A stretch of DNA of 64,000 nt from Chitinophaga sp. Its GTDB lineage: Bacteria > Bacteroidota > Bacteroidia > Chitinophagales > Chitinophagaceae. A program made the translations under genes and the position numbers. Below the pieces are notes generated by a model that was given only the letters and a program-made list of their open reading frames with translations, searched no databases and was not told the DNA's origin. Below are positions 44,523 to 53,361 of the stretch, piece after piece (positions within the stretch are counted from its first letter, which is position 1; the number at the start of each line of letters is the position of its first letter). The stretch spans positions 1,246,619 through 1,310,618 of the forward strand of contig NZ_JAFAIX010000012.1 of the NCBI RefSeq assembly GCF_019236475.1, given 5' to 3'.

Positions 44523-44879
44523 ATGGTATCAAAAACAACCTTTGCGGCCGAATGGGTAGCAGCGTGGAATGCGCACAATATTGACGAAGTGATGTCTCAT
44601 TATGATGAGCAGATTGAGTTTTATTCTCCTGTGATACAGCGTATCAACAATGATCCTGAGGGCAAAATAGTGGGGAAAGCTGCGCTGGAAGCTTATTTCA
44701 GGAAAGCATTAATAGCTTATCCTGATTTACATTTTGAGCTGTATCATGTATTAGAAGGGATTAATTCCGTGGTCTTGTATTATAAAAGTGTGAATAACAG
44801 TTTAAGTGCAGAGATGATGGTATTGAATGAGAAAGGGTTAGTAAAAGAAGTACGGGCGCATTACAAACAGCAGTCCTAA
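44523..44879 (+). CDS. NTF2-like (SnoaL) protein
   Basis: 118 residues, a single NTF2-like cone fold: FAAEWVAAWNAHNIDEVMSHYDEQIEFYSP at the N-terminus and VVLYYKSVNNSLSAEMMVLNEKGLVKEVRAHY at the C-terminus. Such proteins may be small enzymes or ligand binders; no catalytic residues can be assigned. It lies 65 bases after the AraC gene with the repeat motif in between and may belong to the same transcript. Confidence 0.8.
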   Translation: MVSKTTFAAEWVAAWNAHNIDEVMSHYDEQIEFYSPVIQRINNDPEGKIVGKAALEAYFRKALIAYPDLHFELYHVLEGINSVVLYYKSVNNSLSAEMMVLNEKGLVKEVRAHYKQQS

Positions 44880-44884
44880 AAAAG

Positions 44885-44910
44885 AAAGGAGGTGATTGAT
44901 CACCTCCTTT
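44885..44910. terminator. Bidirectional terminator
   Basis: AAAGGAGGTGA (44885-44895) pairs exactly with TCACCTCCTTT (44900-44910), loop TTGA, with A and T runs on both sides. It separates the NTF2-like gene from the convergent ECF operon. Confidence 0.9.
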
Positions 44911-44919
44911 TTTTATGGT

Positions 44920-45408
44920 TTAATGTCTTGGTCTCAATTGTTGATTATTCAGTCGATTGATTTGTTGCGAGTTTTGCAGGTGCTTAATCATGATTCTTCG
45001 GAATTCCTTTTCGCTGTTAAATACTGCGCTGGCTTTGCTGGCGGGTAGTACGCGTTGGAATTCCGCGGTATATTTTGTTTTGATATCTAGGAATCTTTTA
45101 TCGTAGCTGAGATCTTTATCCATATTGCTTCTGGCGATGGCGTCTGCATCGGCGGAACGGGTGCTTTTGGTATCTATGGCTTTGTTACGTTCTTTATCAG
45201 CAATGAGTTGGTCCATTTCCGTTCGATAATTATTGTAAACGGGCCAGAATTTTTCAGCTTCTTCGGGAGTTAAGTTCAGATTTTTGGCAATGTAGGCTAC
45301 CTGTATTGATTTGAGCTTTTTGCCAGCATCTTCGTCTTGCGCAAAGGCATGTGGTATGCTGGTTAGCATAACAATGGCCAGAATCAATATGTTAGAAAAC
45401 TGTTTCAT
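44920..45408 (-). CDS. Periplasmic protein of the ECF operon (Spy/CpxP-like)
   Basis: 162 residues. A signal peptide (MKQFSNILILAIVMLTSIPHAFA) is followed by a helical, charged body with LNLTPEEAEKFWPVYNNY, which resembles the LTxxQ region of Spy/CpxP-type chaperones and sensors, and a basic Gln/Asn-rich end. It is third in the sigma operon, 6 bases from the preceding gene. A role in sensing or buffering envelope stress is plausible by analogy only. Confidence 0.72.
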   Translation of the reverse strand: MKQFSNILILAIVMLTSIPHAFAQDEDAGKKLKSIQVAYIAKNLNLTPEEAEKFWPVYNNYRTEMDQLIADKERNKAIDTKSTRSADADAIARSNMDKDLSYDKRFLDIKTKYTAEFQRVLPASKASAVFNSEKEFRRIMIKHLQNSQQINRLNNQQLRPRH

Positions 45409-45414
45409 TTATCA

Positions 45415-46125
45415 CTAATTAGATAATTCGTCTAATGACTCTTCCTGCTGGATTTTCTGCAACTGGTCACCGGATCCTTCCCCATTGATCTGTTTTTCCA
45501 GTTGTTGCATATTCCCTACCTGGGCGGCTTGGGAAAAGATGGCTTCATTATCGAAGGCATCAGCATGGTTTTGCAGAAAGGCAGCTATATCATCATCGTT
45601 GATATTATTCAGTTGATATTCAATATCATCGTTCGCATGATGTTCTCTTCTGATAAAGAAGAGGGCACTTGAGGCCATTATGCCTATGACACATGCCGCT
45701 GCGGCCCATTGCCTCCAGGGGCTGCGAGATTGGTGACGTATGGGAATAACCGGGGTTGGTTTGGGTATTTCCGCGGAAATTCTGTCAAAATAATTTTCAG
45801 GCAGGGAGAAAGGTGTATTTCTGGGAATACTTGCCAGTAAAGGTGACAATTCTTCCAATTCTTCCTGTACTGATAATCCAGCATTTTTAATGTTGGATAG
45901 TATGGTTGTAGGTAATTGATCGAAATAGTTTTCCGGAACGGAATAATGGGGAAACCCTGGCAACATATCTGCACCGATGGCATCAGACAGCAGGATTTTA
46001 TCTGCTATCAGTTCCGGCAGCCCGTTAAAATAGCCTGCTGGCACCGAGAATGGAATCTCTACGGGCCATTGAGCCATGGGGGCTATTTGGAGCAATTCGT
46101 TTGATATGTCTTTACCTTGTTTCAT
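45415..46125 (-). CDS. Membrane protein with YF repeats, putative anti-sigma factor
   Basis: 236 residues with one membrane segment near 147-162 (AAACVIGIMASSALFFI). The cytoplasmic N-terminal side carries three copies of a motif of the form FSxPxxYFxxLPxxI: FSVPAGYFNGLPELI, YSVPENYFDQLPTTI and FSLPENYFDRISAEI. The C-terminal part has NINDDDIAAFLQNHADAF. Position directly after an ECF sigma gene and topology suggest an anti-sigma factor, but no ZAS or FecR domain is seen. The repeat may be the sigma-binding element (inference). Confidence 0.7.
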   Translation of the reverse strand: MKQGKDISNELLQIAPMAQWPVEIPFSVPAGYFNGLPELIADKILLSDAIGADMLPGFPHYSVPENYFDQLPTTILSNIKNAGLSVQEELEELSPLLASIPRNTPFSLPENYFDRISAEIPKPTPVIPIRHQSRSPWRQWAAAACVIGIMASSALFFIRREHHANDDIEYQLNNINDDDIAAFLQNHADAFDNEAIFSQAAQVGNMQQLEKQINGEGSGDQLQKIQQEESLDELSN

Positions 46126-46227
46126 GTACTGATTAGACGGTTGCCATTGACAATGGTTTAATGAGATTTTAATCTAGTAGGAAAAAAGTTTAAAAGTGAA
46201 TTAAAAAAAGCGGTTGTGGGTTCAGTT

Positions 46228-46779
46228 TCAACCATTTTTTATAAATTCCTCTATTTTTTTTACCGCATGGTGGTAAGAAGCTTTCAGGGCGCCTTCTGAT
46301 GTATCCAGAATTTTGCTCATCTGTTCATACGGCATTTCCTCATAATATCTCAGGTTAAACACAATTCTCTGTTTTTCAGGAAGTTGTAATATAGCTTTTT
46401 GCAGTTTCCATTCCAACTTATTGGGATCGAACTGGGTATCTGCTTTTAATTTATTGCTAAGCCCTGTTTCCACATCGGTGAGGGAAACAGCATGTTTTTT
46501 CTTTTGCTGTTCGAGGAAGGTAAGGCACTCATTGGTGGCGATTTTATAGAGCCAGGTGTAAAGCTGGGCATCTTCGCGGAATCCTTCCAAGTTTTTCCAC
46601 ACTTTTATGAAAACATTCTGCAGTACGTCATTGGCATCTTCATGGTCAATAACGAGTCTGCGAACGTGCCAGTAGAGCCGTTCTTGGTATTTTCTGATGA
46701 TGAGCGTAAAGCCTTGTTCTCTGGTTTCCGTCTTACGGTAAATAGCCAGAAGTTCTTTATCGTCCTGTGTAACGGCCAT
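46228..46779 (-). CDS. ECF sigma factor (sigma-70 family)
   Basis: 183 residues. Region 2 contains DHEDANDVLQNVFIKVWKNL, TWLYKIATNECLTFLEQQ; region 4 contains LPEKQRIVFNLRYYEEMPYEQMSKIL and SEGALKASYHHAVKKIEEFI. Group 4 sigma factor of the Bacteroidetes type. It heads a three-gene operon with the repeat membrane protein (102 bases) and the Spy-like protein. The signal is unknown. Confidence 0.93.
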   Translation of the reverse strand: MAVTQDDKELLAIYRKTETREQGFTLIIRKYQERLYWHVRRLVIDHEDANDVLQNVFIKVWKNLEGFREDAQLYTWLYKIATNECLTFLEQQKKKHAVSLTDVETGLSNKLKADTQFDPNKLEWKLQKAILQLPEKQRIVFNLRYYEEMPYEQMSKILDTSEGALKASYHHAVKKIEEFIKNG

Positions 46780-46868
46780 AGGTTAAATGGTTCAAGACAG
46801 GTTAAGTCATAAATATAGATAAAAAATTATACTGATAGTTTAATAGCTGGTATAGGTTTTTTAAAAAA

Positions 46869-46900
46869 AGAACAGCGTCGCGGGAGGGCGACGCTGTTCT
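46869..46900 (-). terminator. Terminator of the rmlA-galE-transketolase group
   Basis: AGAACAGCGTCGC (46869-46881) pairs with GCGACGCTGTTCT (46888-46900); on minus it is followed by TTTTTTT. It lies 29 bases after the transketolase stop. Confidence 0.9.
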
Positions 46901-46929
46901 TTTCAGGCTATGCCGAGCGGCAAGGCTGT

Positions 46930-47892
46930 TTATTTCTTTTTACGTGCGATTGCTTTTTCAGCAGCAGCAACGATATGATCGGAAGTCAGGCCGTATTTGG
47001 CGAGGAGTTCCATTGGTTTACCGCTTTCTCCGAAGGTATCATTCGTACCTACGTATTCGATAGGTACTGGCAGATGACGGGAAGCTACCTGTGCGATACT
47101 ATCGCCCAGGCCACCGAGGATATTATGTTCTTCAGCAGTAACAGCGCAACCGGTTTTACGGAGGGAGTTGAGTACTGCAGCTTCATCCAGTGGTTTGATG
47201 GTGTGGATATTGATGATTTCCACGCTGTATCCTTTTTCTTCCAGTACTTTACCAGCTTCAACAGCGAGCCATACGAGGTGGCCGCAAGCGAAGAGAGTGA
47301 TATCGGTACCTTCATGGAGGATCTGGGCTTTACCGATCTCGAAGTTTTGATTTTCCGGCGTGAAATTAGGCCATTTTGGACGGCCAAAACGCAGGTAAAC
47401 TGGACCTTCGTGATCAGCGATAGCGATAGTGGCCGCTTTGGTCTGATTGAAATCGCAAGGAACGATCACTGTCATGCCAGGCAGCATTTTCATCATACCG
47501 ATATCTTCCAGGATCTGGTGGGTAGCGCCATCTTCACCGAGGGTCAGACCTGCGTGGGAAGCGCAGATTTTCACGTTTTTACCAGAGTAAGCAATAGACT
47601 GACGAATCTGGTCATAAACTCTTCCGGTGGAGAAGTTAGCGAAAGTGGTAGTATATGGAATTTTACCGCCAATGGTCATACCGGCTGCGATACCCATCAT
47701 ATTGGCTTCCGCGATACCTACTTGAACAAAGCGATTTGGAAATTCTTTAATAAAAGCGTTGAGTTTCATAGAGCCGAGCAGATCGGCGGTCAGTGCCACT
47801 ACATTTGGGTTTTTACGACCCACTTCAAGAATCCCTTCACCGAATCCGGCGCGGGTTTCTTTTTCATTCATCGGTTGAATATCTTTTACCAT
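46930..47892 (-). CDS. Transketolase C-terminal subunit
   Basis: 320 residues: pyrimidine-binding domain (ETRAGFGEGILEVGRKNPNVVAL, GIAEANMMGIAAGMTIGG, SHAGLTLGEDGATHQ) and C-terminal domain (TAEEHNILGGLGDSIAQV). It lacks the N-terminal ThDP pyrophosphate-binding half. Split transketolases are common in Bacteroidetes and Archaea, normally with the N-half directly upstream; here the upstream gene is galE, so the N-half must be elsewhere. A DXS-like role is less likely because of length. Confidence 0.87.
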   Translation of the reverse strand: MVKDIQPMNEKETRAGFGEGILEVGRKNPNVVALTADLLGSMKLNAFIKEFPNRFVQVGIAEANMMGIAAGMTIGGKIPYTTTFANFSTGRVYDQIRQSIAYSGKNVKICASHAGLTLGEDGATHQILEDIGMMKMLPGMTVIVPCDFNQTKAATIAIADHEGPVYLRFGRPKWPNFTPENQNFEIGKAQILHEGTDITLFACGHLVWLAVEAGKVLEEKGYSVEIINIHTIKPLDEAAVLNSLRKTGCAVTAEEHNILGGLGDSIAQVASRHLPVPIEYVGTNDTFGESGKPMELLAKYGLTSDHIVAAAEKAIARKKK

Positions 47893-47944
47893 AACGGATA
47901 TTTTAAAATGATCGCGTAAAAGTAAGCGATTAGAATGATGAATT

Positions 47945-48973
47945 CTAATTACTTAAAACTTTATCCCGGAGGCTTACTTCCCACTGCCAAGCGGTGCGCA
48001 TAGAATCCTCGATGCTGATCTGTGGGATCCATCCGAGTTTTTCTTTAGCACGACTGTTATTGGCATAGATAGAGATCACATCTCCTGGGCGACGTGGGCC
48101 CATGGCATAATTCAGCTTTACGCCGGAGATTTTCTCAAAAGCTTTGATGGCCTCCAGTACGGTTACACCATTACCGGTACCCAGGTTAAAGATTTCGCAG
48201 TTGGTAGCGTTTTTATGACCGATCAGGTATTGTAATGCTCTCGTGTGTGCATTGGCGATATCCATCACGTGGATGTAATCGCGTACGCAAGAACCATCGC
48301 GGGTATCATAATCAGAACCGAAGACAGTCATTTTCGGAATTTTTCCGATGGCTGTTTGGGTGATTACTGGTACCAGGTTATCTGGTTTGCCCAGTGGCAG
48401 TTCGCCGATTAAGCCGGAAGAATGTGCACCTACTGGGTTGAAATAGCGCAAAATGATGGACTGGGTATTATTTACCCGACTGTAATCTTCAATTATCTGT
48501 TCGCCCATTTGTTTCGTACGTGCGTAAGGGGACTGTGCTTCGCCGATAGGGGTTTCTTCCACTACAGGGAGGGCAGTAGTATTGCCATACACAGAGCAGG
48601 AGGAAGAGAATACGAGGTTAGGCACATTGAATTCCTTCACGCATTTGAGTACGTTGATAAGGGAAGTCAGGTTATTGTGGAAGTACAGTAAGGGATCAGC
48701 TACTGATTCCGGAACGGTTTTCAGGGCTGCGAAGTGTATAACACCTACGATATCTCTGTTTTCGTGGAAAACAGCGTGTGTATCTTCCAGATTGCAGAGG
48801 TCTACCTTATAATTACGGACTTTCTTTCCGGTAATTTTTTCGATGCCATCTAACAATTGCGTGGTACTTCTGATATTGCTGTCTACAGAAACCACATCAA
48901 AGCCATTATTAATCAGATCAACAATAGTATGGGCGCCGATATAGCCACAACCACCGGTAACAAGAACCTTCAT
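47945..48973 (-). CDS. galE: UDP-glucose 4-epimerase
   Basis: 342 residues, extended SDR. NAD loop TGGCGYIGAHTIVDL, catalytic SSSCSVYG and YARTKQMGE (Tyr-x3-Lys), SGLIGELPLGKPDNLVPVITQ and GDGSCVRDYIHVMD-like GSCVRDYIHVMD. It interconverts UDP-glucose and UDP-galactose for surface glycans. The gene lies 31 bases after rmlA, so both probably form a sugar-nucleotide operon with the transketolase half. Confidence 0.95.
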   Translation of the reverse strand: MKVLVTGGCGYIGAHTIVDLINNGFDVVSVDSNIRSTTQLLDGIEKITGKKVRNYKVDLCNLEDTHAVFHENRDIVGVIHFAALKTVPESVADPLLYFHNNLTSLINVLKCVKEFNVPNLVFSSSCSVYGNTTALPVVEETPIGEAQSPYARTKQMGEQIIEDYSRVNNTQSIILRYFNPVGAHSSGLIGELPLGKPDNLVPVITQTAIGKIPKMTVFGSDYDTRDGSCVRDYIHVMDIANAHTRALQYLIGHKNATNCEIFNLGTGNGVTVLEAIKAFEKISGVKLNYAMGPRRPGDVISIYANNSRAKEKLGWIPQISIEDSMRTAWQWEVSLRDKVLSN

Positions 48974-49004
48974 GATAATTTGAGATTTACAATTTTATGT
49001 GTTA

Positions 49005-49877
49005 TCAGATTACTTTCTGTTGGAGTACGGTTTCCAGGTATTGACCGTACCCGCTTTTCAGCAAAGGTTTGGACAATTTCTGCAACTGTTCAGCATTGAT
49101 AAATCCTTTACGATAGGCGATTTCTTCGATACAAGCGATTTTAATGCCTTGTCTTTGTTCAATCACCTGTACAAACTGCGATGCCTGCATCAGTGAATCA
49201 AAAGTTCCGGTATCCAGCCATGCTGTTCCGCGAGGTAAGATAGAAACTTTTAATTTGCCGCGCTTCAGATATTCCTTGTTAACATCTGTAATTTCATATT
49301 CTCCTCTAGGGCTTGGCTGGAGGTTTTTTGCGATTTCCACTACTTCATTATCGTAAAAATAGAGTCCTGGAACTGCAAAATTGGATTTAGGTTGCAGTGG
49401 TTTTTCTTCAATAGACAGTACCTGCATATCTTCAGAGAATTCCACTACGCCATACCTTTCCGGATCGGATACCTGGTAGGCATATACGATTCCTCCGTCA
49501 GGGTTGGCGTTATTGGCCAGTTGTGTGCCGAGACCAGCGCCATAGAAGATATTATCACCCAATACGAGGGCCACATTATCATCTCCAATAAATTCCTCTC
49601 CAATGACAAAGGCCTGTGCCAGTCCATTAGGCTGCGGTTGTTCAGCATAGTGGAGGTTCAGTCCGAGCTGGCTACCATCGCCGAAAAGACGTTGAAAAGC
49701 TGGCAAATCATGAGGTGTGGAAATAATAAGAATATCTTTTATACCAGCCAGCATCAGTGTTGACAGCGGGTAATAGATCATTGGCTTATCATAGACTGGC
49801 ATTATCTGCTTGCTAATGGCATATGTGATGGGGTGCAGTCGGGTGCCGGAACCGCCGGCCAGGATAATTCCTTTCAT
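49005..49877 (-). CDS. rmlA: Glucose-1-phosphate thymidylyltransferase
   Basis: 290 residues, standard length. Motifs: GIILAGGSGTRLHPITYAISKQ (nucleotide binding), KPMIYYPLSTLMLAGI, DNVALVLGDNIFYG, YDNEVVEIAKNLQPSPRGEYEITD and GTAWLDTGTFDSLMQAS. First enzyme of dTDP-rhamnose synthesis. rmlB, rmlC and rmlD are not in the window. Confidence 0.95.
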   Translation of the reverse strand: MKGIILAGGSGTRLHPITYAISKQIMPVYDKPMIYYPLSTLMLAGIKDILIISTPHDLPAFQRLFGDGSQLGLNLHYAEQPQPNGLAQAFVIGEEFIGDDNVALVLGDNIFYGAGLGTQLANNANPDGGIVYAYQVSDPERYGVVEFSEDMQVLSIEEKPLQPKSNFAVPGLYFYDNEVVEIAKNLQPSPRGEYEITDVNKEYLKRGKLKVSILPRGTAWLDTGTFDSLMQASQFVQVIEQRQGIKIACIEEIAYRKGFINAEQLQKLSKPLLKSGYGQYLETVLQQKVI

Positions 49878-49985
49878 TGGTTTTGCAAAATGGTTTAGTA
49901 ATCGTACAAAAATAGTGGTTTATGGGTATAATTTCAGAGCACACGTTTGCGTGAAATTAAATTGTAACAGGAATGGCCCTGAGGG

Positions 49986-49998
49986 CTGGCTGTCTCCC
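49986..49998 (+). repeat. Motif CTGGCTGTCTCCC, copy a
   Basis: Exact 13-mer shared with 53875-53887. It contains TGTCTCCC, the complement of the GGGAGACA core of the dispersed motif. It is intergenic, upstream of rmlA. Confidence 0.4.
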
Positions 49999-50004
49999 AT
50001 AAAA

Positions 50005-50029
50005 AAAACCTGCGCTCAGCGCAGGTTTT
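50005..50029 (-). terminator. Terminator after pit
   Basis: AAAACCTGCGC (50005-50015) pairs with GCGCAGGTTTT (50019-50029) around TCA; on minus it is followed by TTTT. Confidence 0.88.
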
Positions 50030-50054
50030 ACACAATATAGTTCAAATGATATTA

Positions 50055-51056
50055 TTAAATAAAAATGCTGGAGATAGCATACACCATTGCTGCCAGCAAG
50101 CCACTGATAGGAATGGTAAGCACCCATGCCCAGAGCAGACTCACGGTAACGCCCCATCGTACTGCGGAGAGACGTTTGGTAGCGCCTACCCCCATGATAG
50201 CACCGGTGATAACGTGTGTGGTACTGGCCGGGATACCCAGGTGTTCGGTGAGGAACAGGGTAACGGCACCTGCACTTTCCGCAGCCACCCCTTCGAGCGG
50301 GGTTACTTTGGTGATACGGGTACCCATGGTTTTAACGATTTTCCAACCACCGCTCATAGTACCCAATGCGATAGCGGTAAAGCAAGCAATTGGAATCCAG
50401 TCCGGCATTGCTTTGATATTAGGGATATGTCCGGCGGCCACCATGGCTGCGGCAATGATACCCATTACTTTCTGGGCATCGTTACTACCGTGACCAAGAC
50501 TCAGTGCAGCACTGGAAAGCAACTGTAGGCGCTTAAACCAGTTTTCTGCATGGAATGGATTGGCTCTACGGCAGACATTCACAATAATCAGCGTGATGAT
50601 AAAGGATACGATCATACCGATCAATGGCGCTAATACGATAAAGTACACGATAGGCAAAACTTTATGGTAATTGATAACGTCCAGGGTACGGGCGCTGGTA
50701 ACAGCGGCTCCGATGAAGCCCCCGATCAGGGTATGGGAAGAACTGGAAGGAATTCCCAGCCACCAAGTGAAAAGGTTCCAGGTAATGGCCGCAACCAATC
50801 CGCAGAAGATCACTTTTAAGGTAATAAATTGTTCAAATACAGAACTGGCTACGGAGTTGGCTACTTTAAATTCTCCAATGATATATTTGGCAATAAAGAA
50901 AGCGGCGAAGTTGAATACTGCGGCCCAGAGTACTGCTTGAAAAGGGGTCAGTACTTTGGTGGAAACTATCGTTGCTATGGAGTTGGCGGCATCATGAAAA
51001 CCATTGATATAGTCAAAAATGAAGGCCAAAATGATAATAATAACTAGTAAGGTCAT
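50055..51056 (-). CDS. Low-affinity inorganic phosphate transporter (Pit family)
   Basis: 333 residues, about ten membrane segments. The two PiT signature repeats are visible: YINGFHDAANSIATIVSTK near the N-terminus and LGHGSNDAQKVMGIIAAAM in the second half. It imports phosphate (as metal phosphate) with protons. It follows the DUF47 gene by 41 bases, the usual DUF47-Pit operon. Confidence 0.95.
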   Translation of the reverse strand: MTLLVIIIILAFIFDYINGFHDAANSIATIVSTKVLTPFQAVLWAAVFNFAAFFIAKYIIGEFKVANSVASSVFEQFITLKVIFCGLVAAITWNLFTWWLGIPSSSSHTLIGGFIGAAVTSARTLDVINYHKVLPIVYFIVLAPLIGMIVSFIITLIIVNVCRRANPFHAENWFKRLQLLSSAALSLGHGSNDAQKVMGIIAAAMVAAGHIPNIKAMPDWIPIACFTAIALGTMSGGWKIVKTMGTRITKVTPLEGVAAESAGAVTLFLTEHLGIPASTTHVITGAIMGVGATKRLSAVRWGVTVSLLWAWVLTIPISGLLAAMVYAISSIFI

Positions 51057-51097
51057 GTTGCTACCGGAATTATACGGTCAATACAAGCAGTTCCTGA

Positions 51098-51748
51098 TTA
51101 GGAATACTTGATGATAATGGTTTCGATCACGTTTGCACAGTCTTCGCATTTGTCTGTAGCGATTTCCAGCGCTTGGTAGATCTCACGCATTTTGATCAGT
51201 TCTGCTGCATTTTGTTCTGTATCGAACAATTCAGCGATAGCCATATCATAGATATCGTCGGCATGGTTTTCCAGGCTGTTGATTTTTACGCATGCATCGG
51301 TGATTACACGCATGTTCTGCATGTTACGCAGTTCGTGAATAGCCTTGTGGAGTTCCAATACACCCAGGTGAATCAGTTCAGTGAGTTTACGGATGCTATC
51401 GTTGATGTTGTGGACTTTGTAGATGTCCATTCTTTTGGCAGAACCGTGGATGTAGTCAGCTACATCGTCCAGGGTAGCGGCCAGGTAGTGGATATCTTCA
51501 CGGTCAAAAGGGGTGATAAAGTTCTGACCTAGTTCAACAAATATACGGTGGGTGTAATCGTCGTTTTTGTGCTCCAGTCGTTCGATCAGGTGTACTTTGT
51601 CTTTTCTTACAGATAGGTCGGATGTTGCTACCAGCTCATTGAGTACCTGGGCCATTTCTACCAGGTTGGAAGCTACATCTTCGAAGAGTGAATAAAATAC
51701 CCGGTCTTTCGGCATGAATAATTTAACAAAAGAATTGAAGCCTCCCAT
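51098..51748 (-). CDS. DUF47 (PhoU-like) phosphate transport regulator
   Basis: About 216 residues from ATG 51748 (MGGFNSFVKLFMPKDRVFYSLFED). All-helical, PhoU-like: HLIERLEHKNDDYTHRIFVELGQNFITPFDREDIHYLA is the metal-binding family motif, and SLENHADDIYDMAIAELF is the second. It probably controls the Pit transporter. An upstream ATG at 51790 would add 14 residues outside the family alignment. Confidence 0.92.
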   Translation of the reverse strand: MGGFNSFVKLFMPKDRVFYSLFEDVASNLVEMAQVLNELVATSDLSVRKDKVHLIERLEHKNDDYTHRIFVELGQNFITPFDREDIHYLAATLDDVADYIHGSAKRMDIYKVHNINDSIRKLTELIHLGVLELHKAIHELRNMQNMRVITDACVKINSLENHADDIYDMAIAELFDTEQNAAELIKMREIYQALEIATDKCEDCANVIETIIIKYS

Positions 51749-51932
51749 ACATTTGAGTTTAAAAATTTGCCGCAAAAATAGCTTGCACAACCGATAGCTT
51801 CCAACTAAAAGCAGGAATTAATAATTCCTTAACATTGGATTAATATAAAAGTAATATAGCGATTTTTCCTTTGTATTGAAAATAACGCTCATAAAACAAG
51901 GGGCAAAACCACTTGTACATACCTACAATTGA

Positions 51933-52745
51933 ATGTCAGACAAGCGCCGATTAGATATAGCTGTAATCTCAGATGTACACCTGGGAATATACGGCTGTCA
52001 CGCCAAAGAGCTTATACAGTATCTGGACAGTATCGAACCTCGTATACTGGTGCTGAATGGAGATATCATCGATATCTGGCAGTTCAGCAAGCGGTACTTC
52101 CCTAAAGCACATACCAAGGTAATCAGACGTATTCTCAAGATGATAGGGAAAGGTACCCAAGTGGTGTACCTGACCGGCAACCATGATGAGGCGATGCGTA
52201 AATATTCCGGTTTTGAGCTCAGTAATTTCAAAATTGATGATAAACTCCTCCTTGAGGTAGACGGCAAAAAACATTGGTTTTTCCATGGCGACGTATATGA
52301 TATCACCATGAAAAACTCCAAATGGCTGGCAAAACTCGGCGGAAAGGGCTATGATCTGCTGATTATATTGAACCGACTGGTCAATAATACCTTGGAACGT
52401 TTTGGAAAAGAGAAAATGTCTTTCTCCAAAAAAGTGAAGCAAGGGGTGAAACAGGCGGTTAAATTTATATCCGACTTCGAACAAACAGTGGCAGAAATTG
52501 CGGTGGATAAGGGAATTGATGTAGTGTGCTGTGGACATATTCACCAGCCGCTGATTAAAGAAATGCATGTAGGAGACAAAACTGTACTATACCTAAACTC
52601 CGGCGACTGGGTAGAAAGCCTTACCTCCCTGGAGTATGCTAATCAACAGTGGACCTTATATCACCATCCCATCACCAGTTCCAAACAGGCGCTTCCAGAA
52701 GATGAAGACGACCTGCCCTTAGTATTTCCATCAAATGCATTCTAA
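51933..52745 (+). CDS. UDP-2,3-diacylglucosamine diphosphatase-like metallophosphoesterase
   Basis: 270 residues. All calcineurin-type motifs are present: ISDVHLG, NGDIIDIW, LTGNHDE, FHGDVYD and CGHIHQP. The size and the segment KRYFPKAHTKVIRRI fit the Bacteroidetes LpxH-like group that hydrolyses UDP-2,3-diacylglucosamine in lipid A synthesis. A general phosphoesterase role cannot be excluded. It is monocistronic, divergent from DUF47. Confidence 0.83.
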   Translation: MSDKRRLDIAVISDVHLGIYGCHAKELIQYLDSIEPRILVLNGDIIDIWQFSKRYFPKAHTKVIRRILKMIGKGTQVVYLTGNHDEAMRKYSGFELSNFKIDDKLLLEVDGKKHWFFHGDVYDITMKNSKWLAKLGGKGYDLLIILNRLVNNTLERFGKEKMSFSKKVKQGVKQAVKFISDFEQTVAEIAVDKGIDVVCCGHIHQPLIKEMHVGDKTVLYLNSGDWVESLTSLEYANQQWTLYHHPITSSKQALPEDEDDLPLVFPSNAF

Positions 52746-52824
52746 TTATTTACATATTTTTTAAAAATATATAAGTTTCACATAAACATAACAGGTACTT
52801 AATATTAAATTAAAGGTAGGCTGG

Positions 52825-52832
52825 TAATTTTG
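52825..52832 (+). promoter_or_regulatory. Possible -7 box for gene 52894
   Basis: TAATTTTG fits TAnnTTTG and lies about 60 bases before the start of the small gene, implying a leader of about 55 bases. Confidence 0.35.
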
Positions 52833-52893
52833 CCACATAATAAATTAAGTATCCGTATTGGACCATCTGGAATTGAAAGATCACAATTAAACA

Positions 52894-53289
52894 ATGAAAG
52901 TACTCAAGTTACATCCGCTCATGACCATTTCCCTCCTGCAAATGCAGATACAACGTCTGCTGAGCTGCAATGTAGCGGTATATATGCGCCATTCTCTTGC
53001 AAATGCGTTCGATACCTTACAGGAAGCAGGATTTGATGAGGAATCCCTGGTGGAATTTCCTATCGATGAAACCATGAGCCTGCGGGAATTTGAGGAAGAA
53101 GTAGAAGAAAAATTCAATTTCACACTGGAATTGTGCAATAAGGATAATAAGCCATTTACGAATAAAAGTCAGCATCTGTTCCAGATTTCCTCCACTCAAC
53201 CTAAGAAAGAGGAACGGAATTATCAGTTGGATATTTCCCTGGATATGCTCACCAATAATAGTCGCCCCCAGCAAAATATTTCGTTCTAA
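52894..53289 (+). CDS. Hypothetical protein
   Basis: 131 residues that I do not recognise. No signal peptide; the N-terminus MKVLKLHPLMTISLLQMQIQ is moderately hydrophobic. The middle is acidic (LREFEEEVEEKFNFTLEL) and the end is polar. The pattern LREFEEEVEEKFNFTLELCNKDNKP resembles the end of small ligand- or nucleic-acid-related domains but allows no family call. It has a good upstream promoter box, standard codon use and a clear spacer on both sides, so it is probably real. Confidence 0.6.
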   Translation: MKVLKLHPLMTISLLQMQIQRLLSCNVAVYMRHSLANAFDTLQEAGFDEESLVEFPIDETMSLREFEEEVEEKFNFTLELCNKDNKPFTNKSQHLFQISSTQPKKEERNYQLDISLDMLTNNSRPQQNISF

Positions 53290-53361
53290 GTTGAGTTAAG
53301 TCTTGATTGTTAAAGAAAAGTCCGGTTGCTTCTGCATCTGGACTTTTTGTATTTTAACGCT

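Noticed and set aside
46975..47919. A 314-codon open frame on plus across the transketolase gene
   Set aside because: The minus-strand frame is a clear transketolase; the opposite frame has no recognisable motif and is a by-product of codon bias.
9012..52860. Shared 15-mer AATTAAGTATCCGTA at about 9013 and 52843
   Set aside because: A few chance 15-mer matches are expected in 64 kb on both strands, more so in AT-rich spacers, and flanks do not match.
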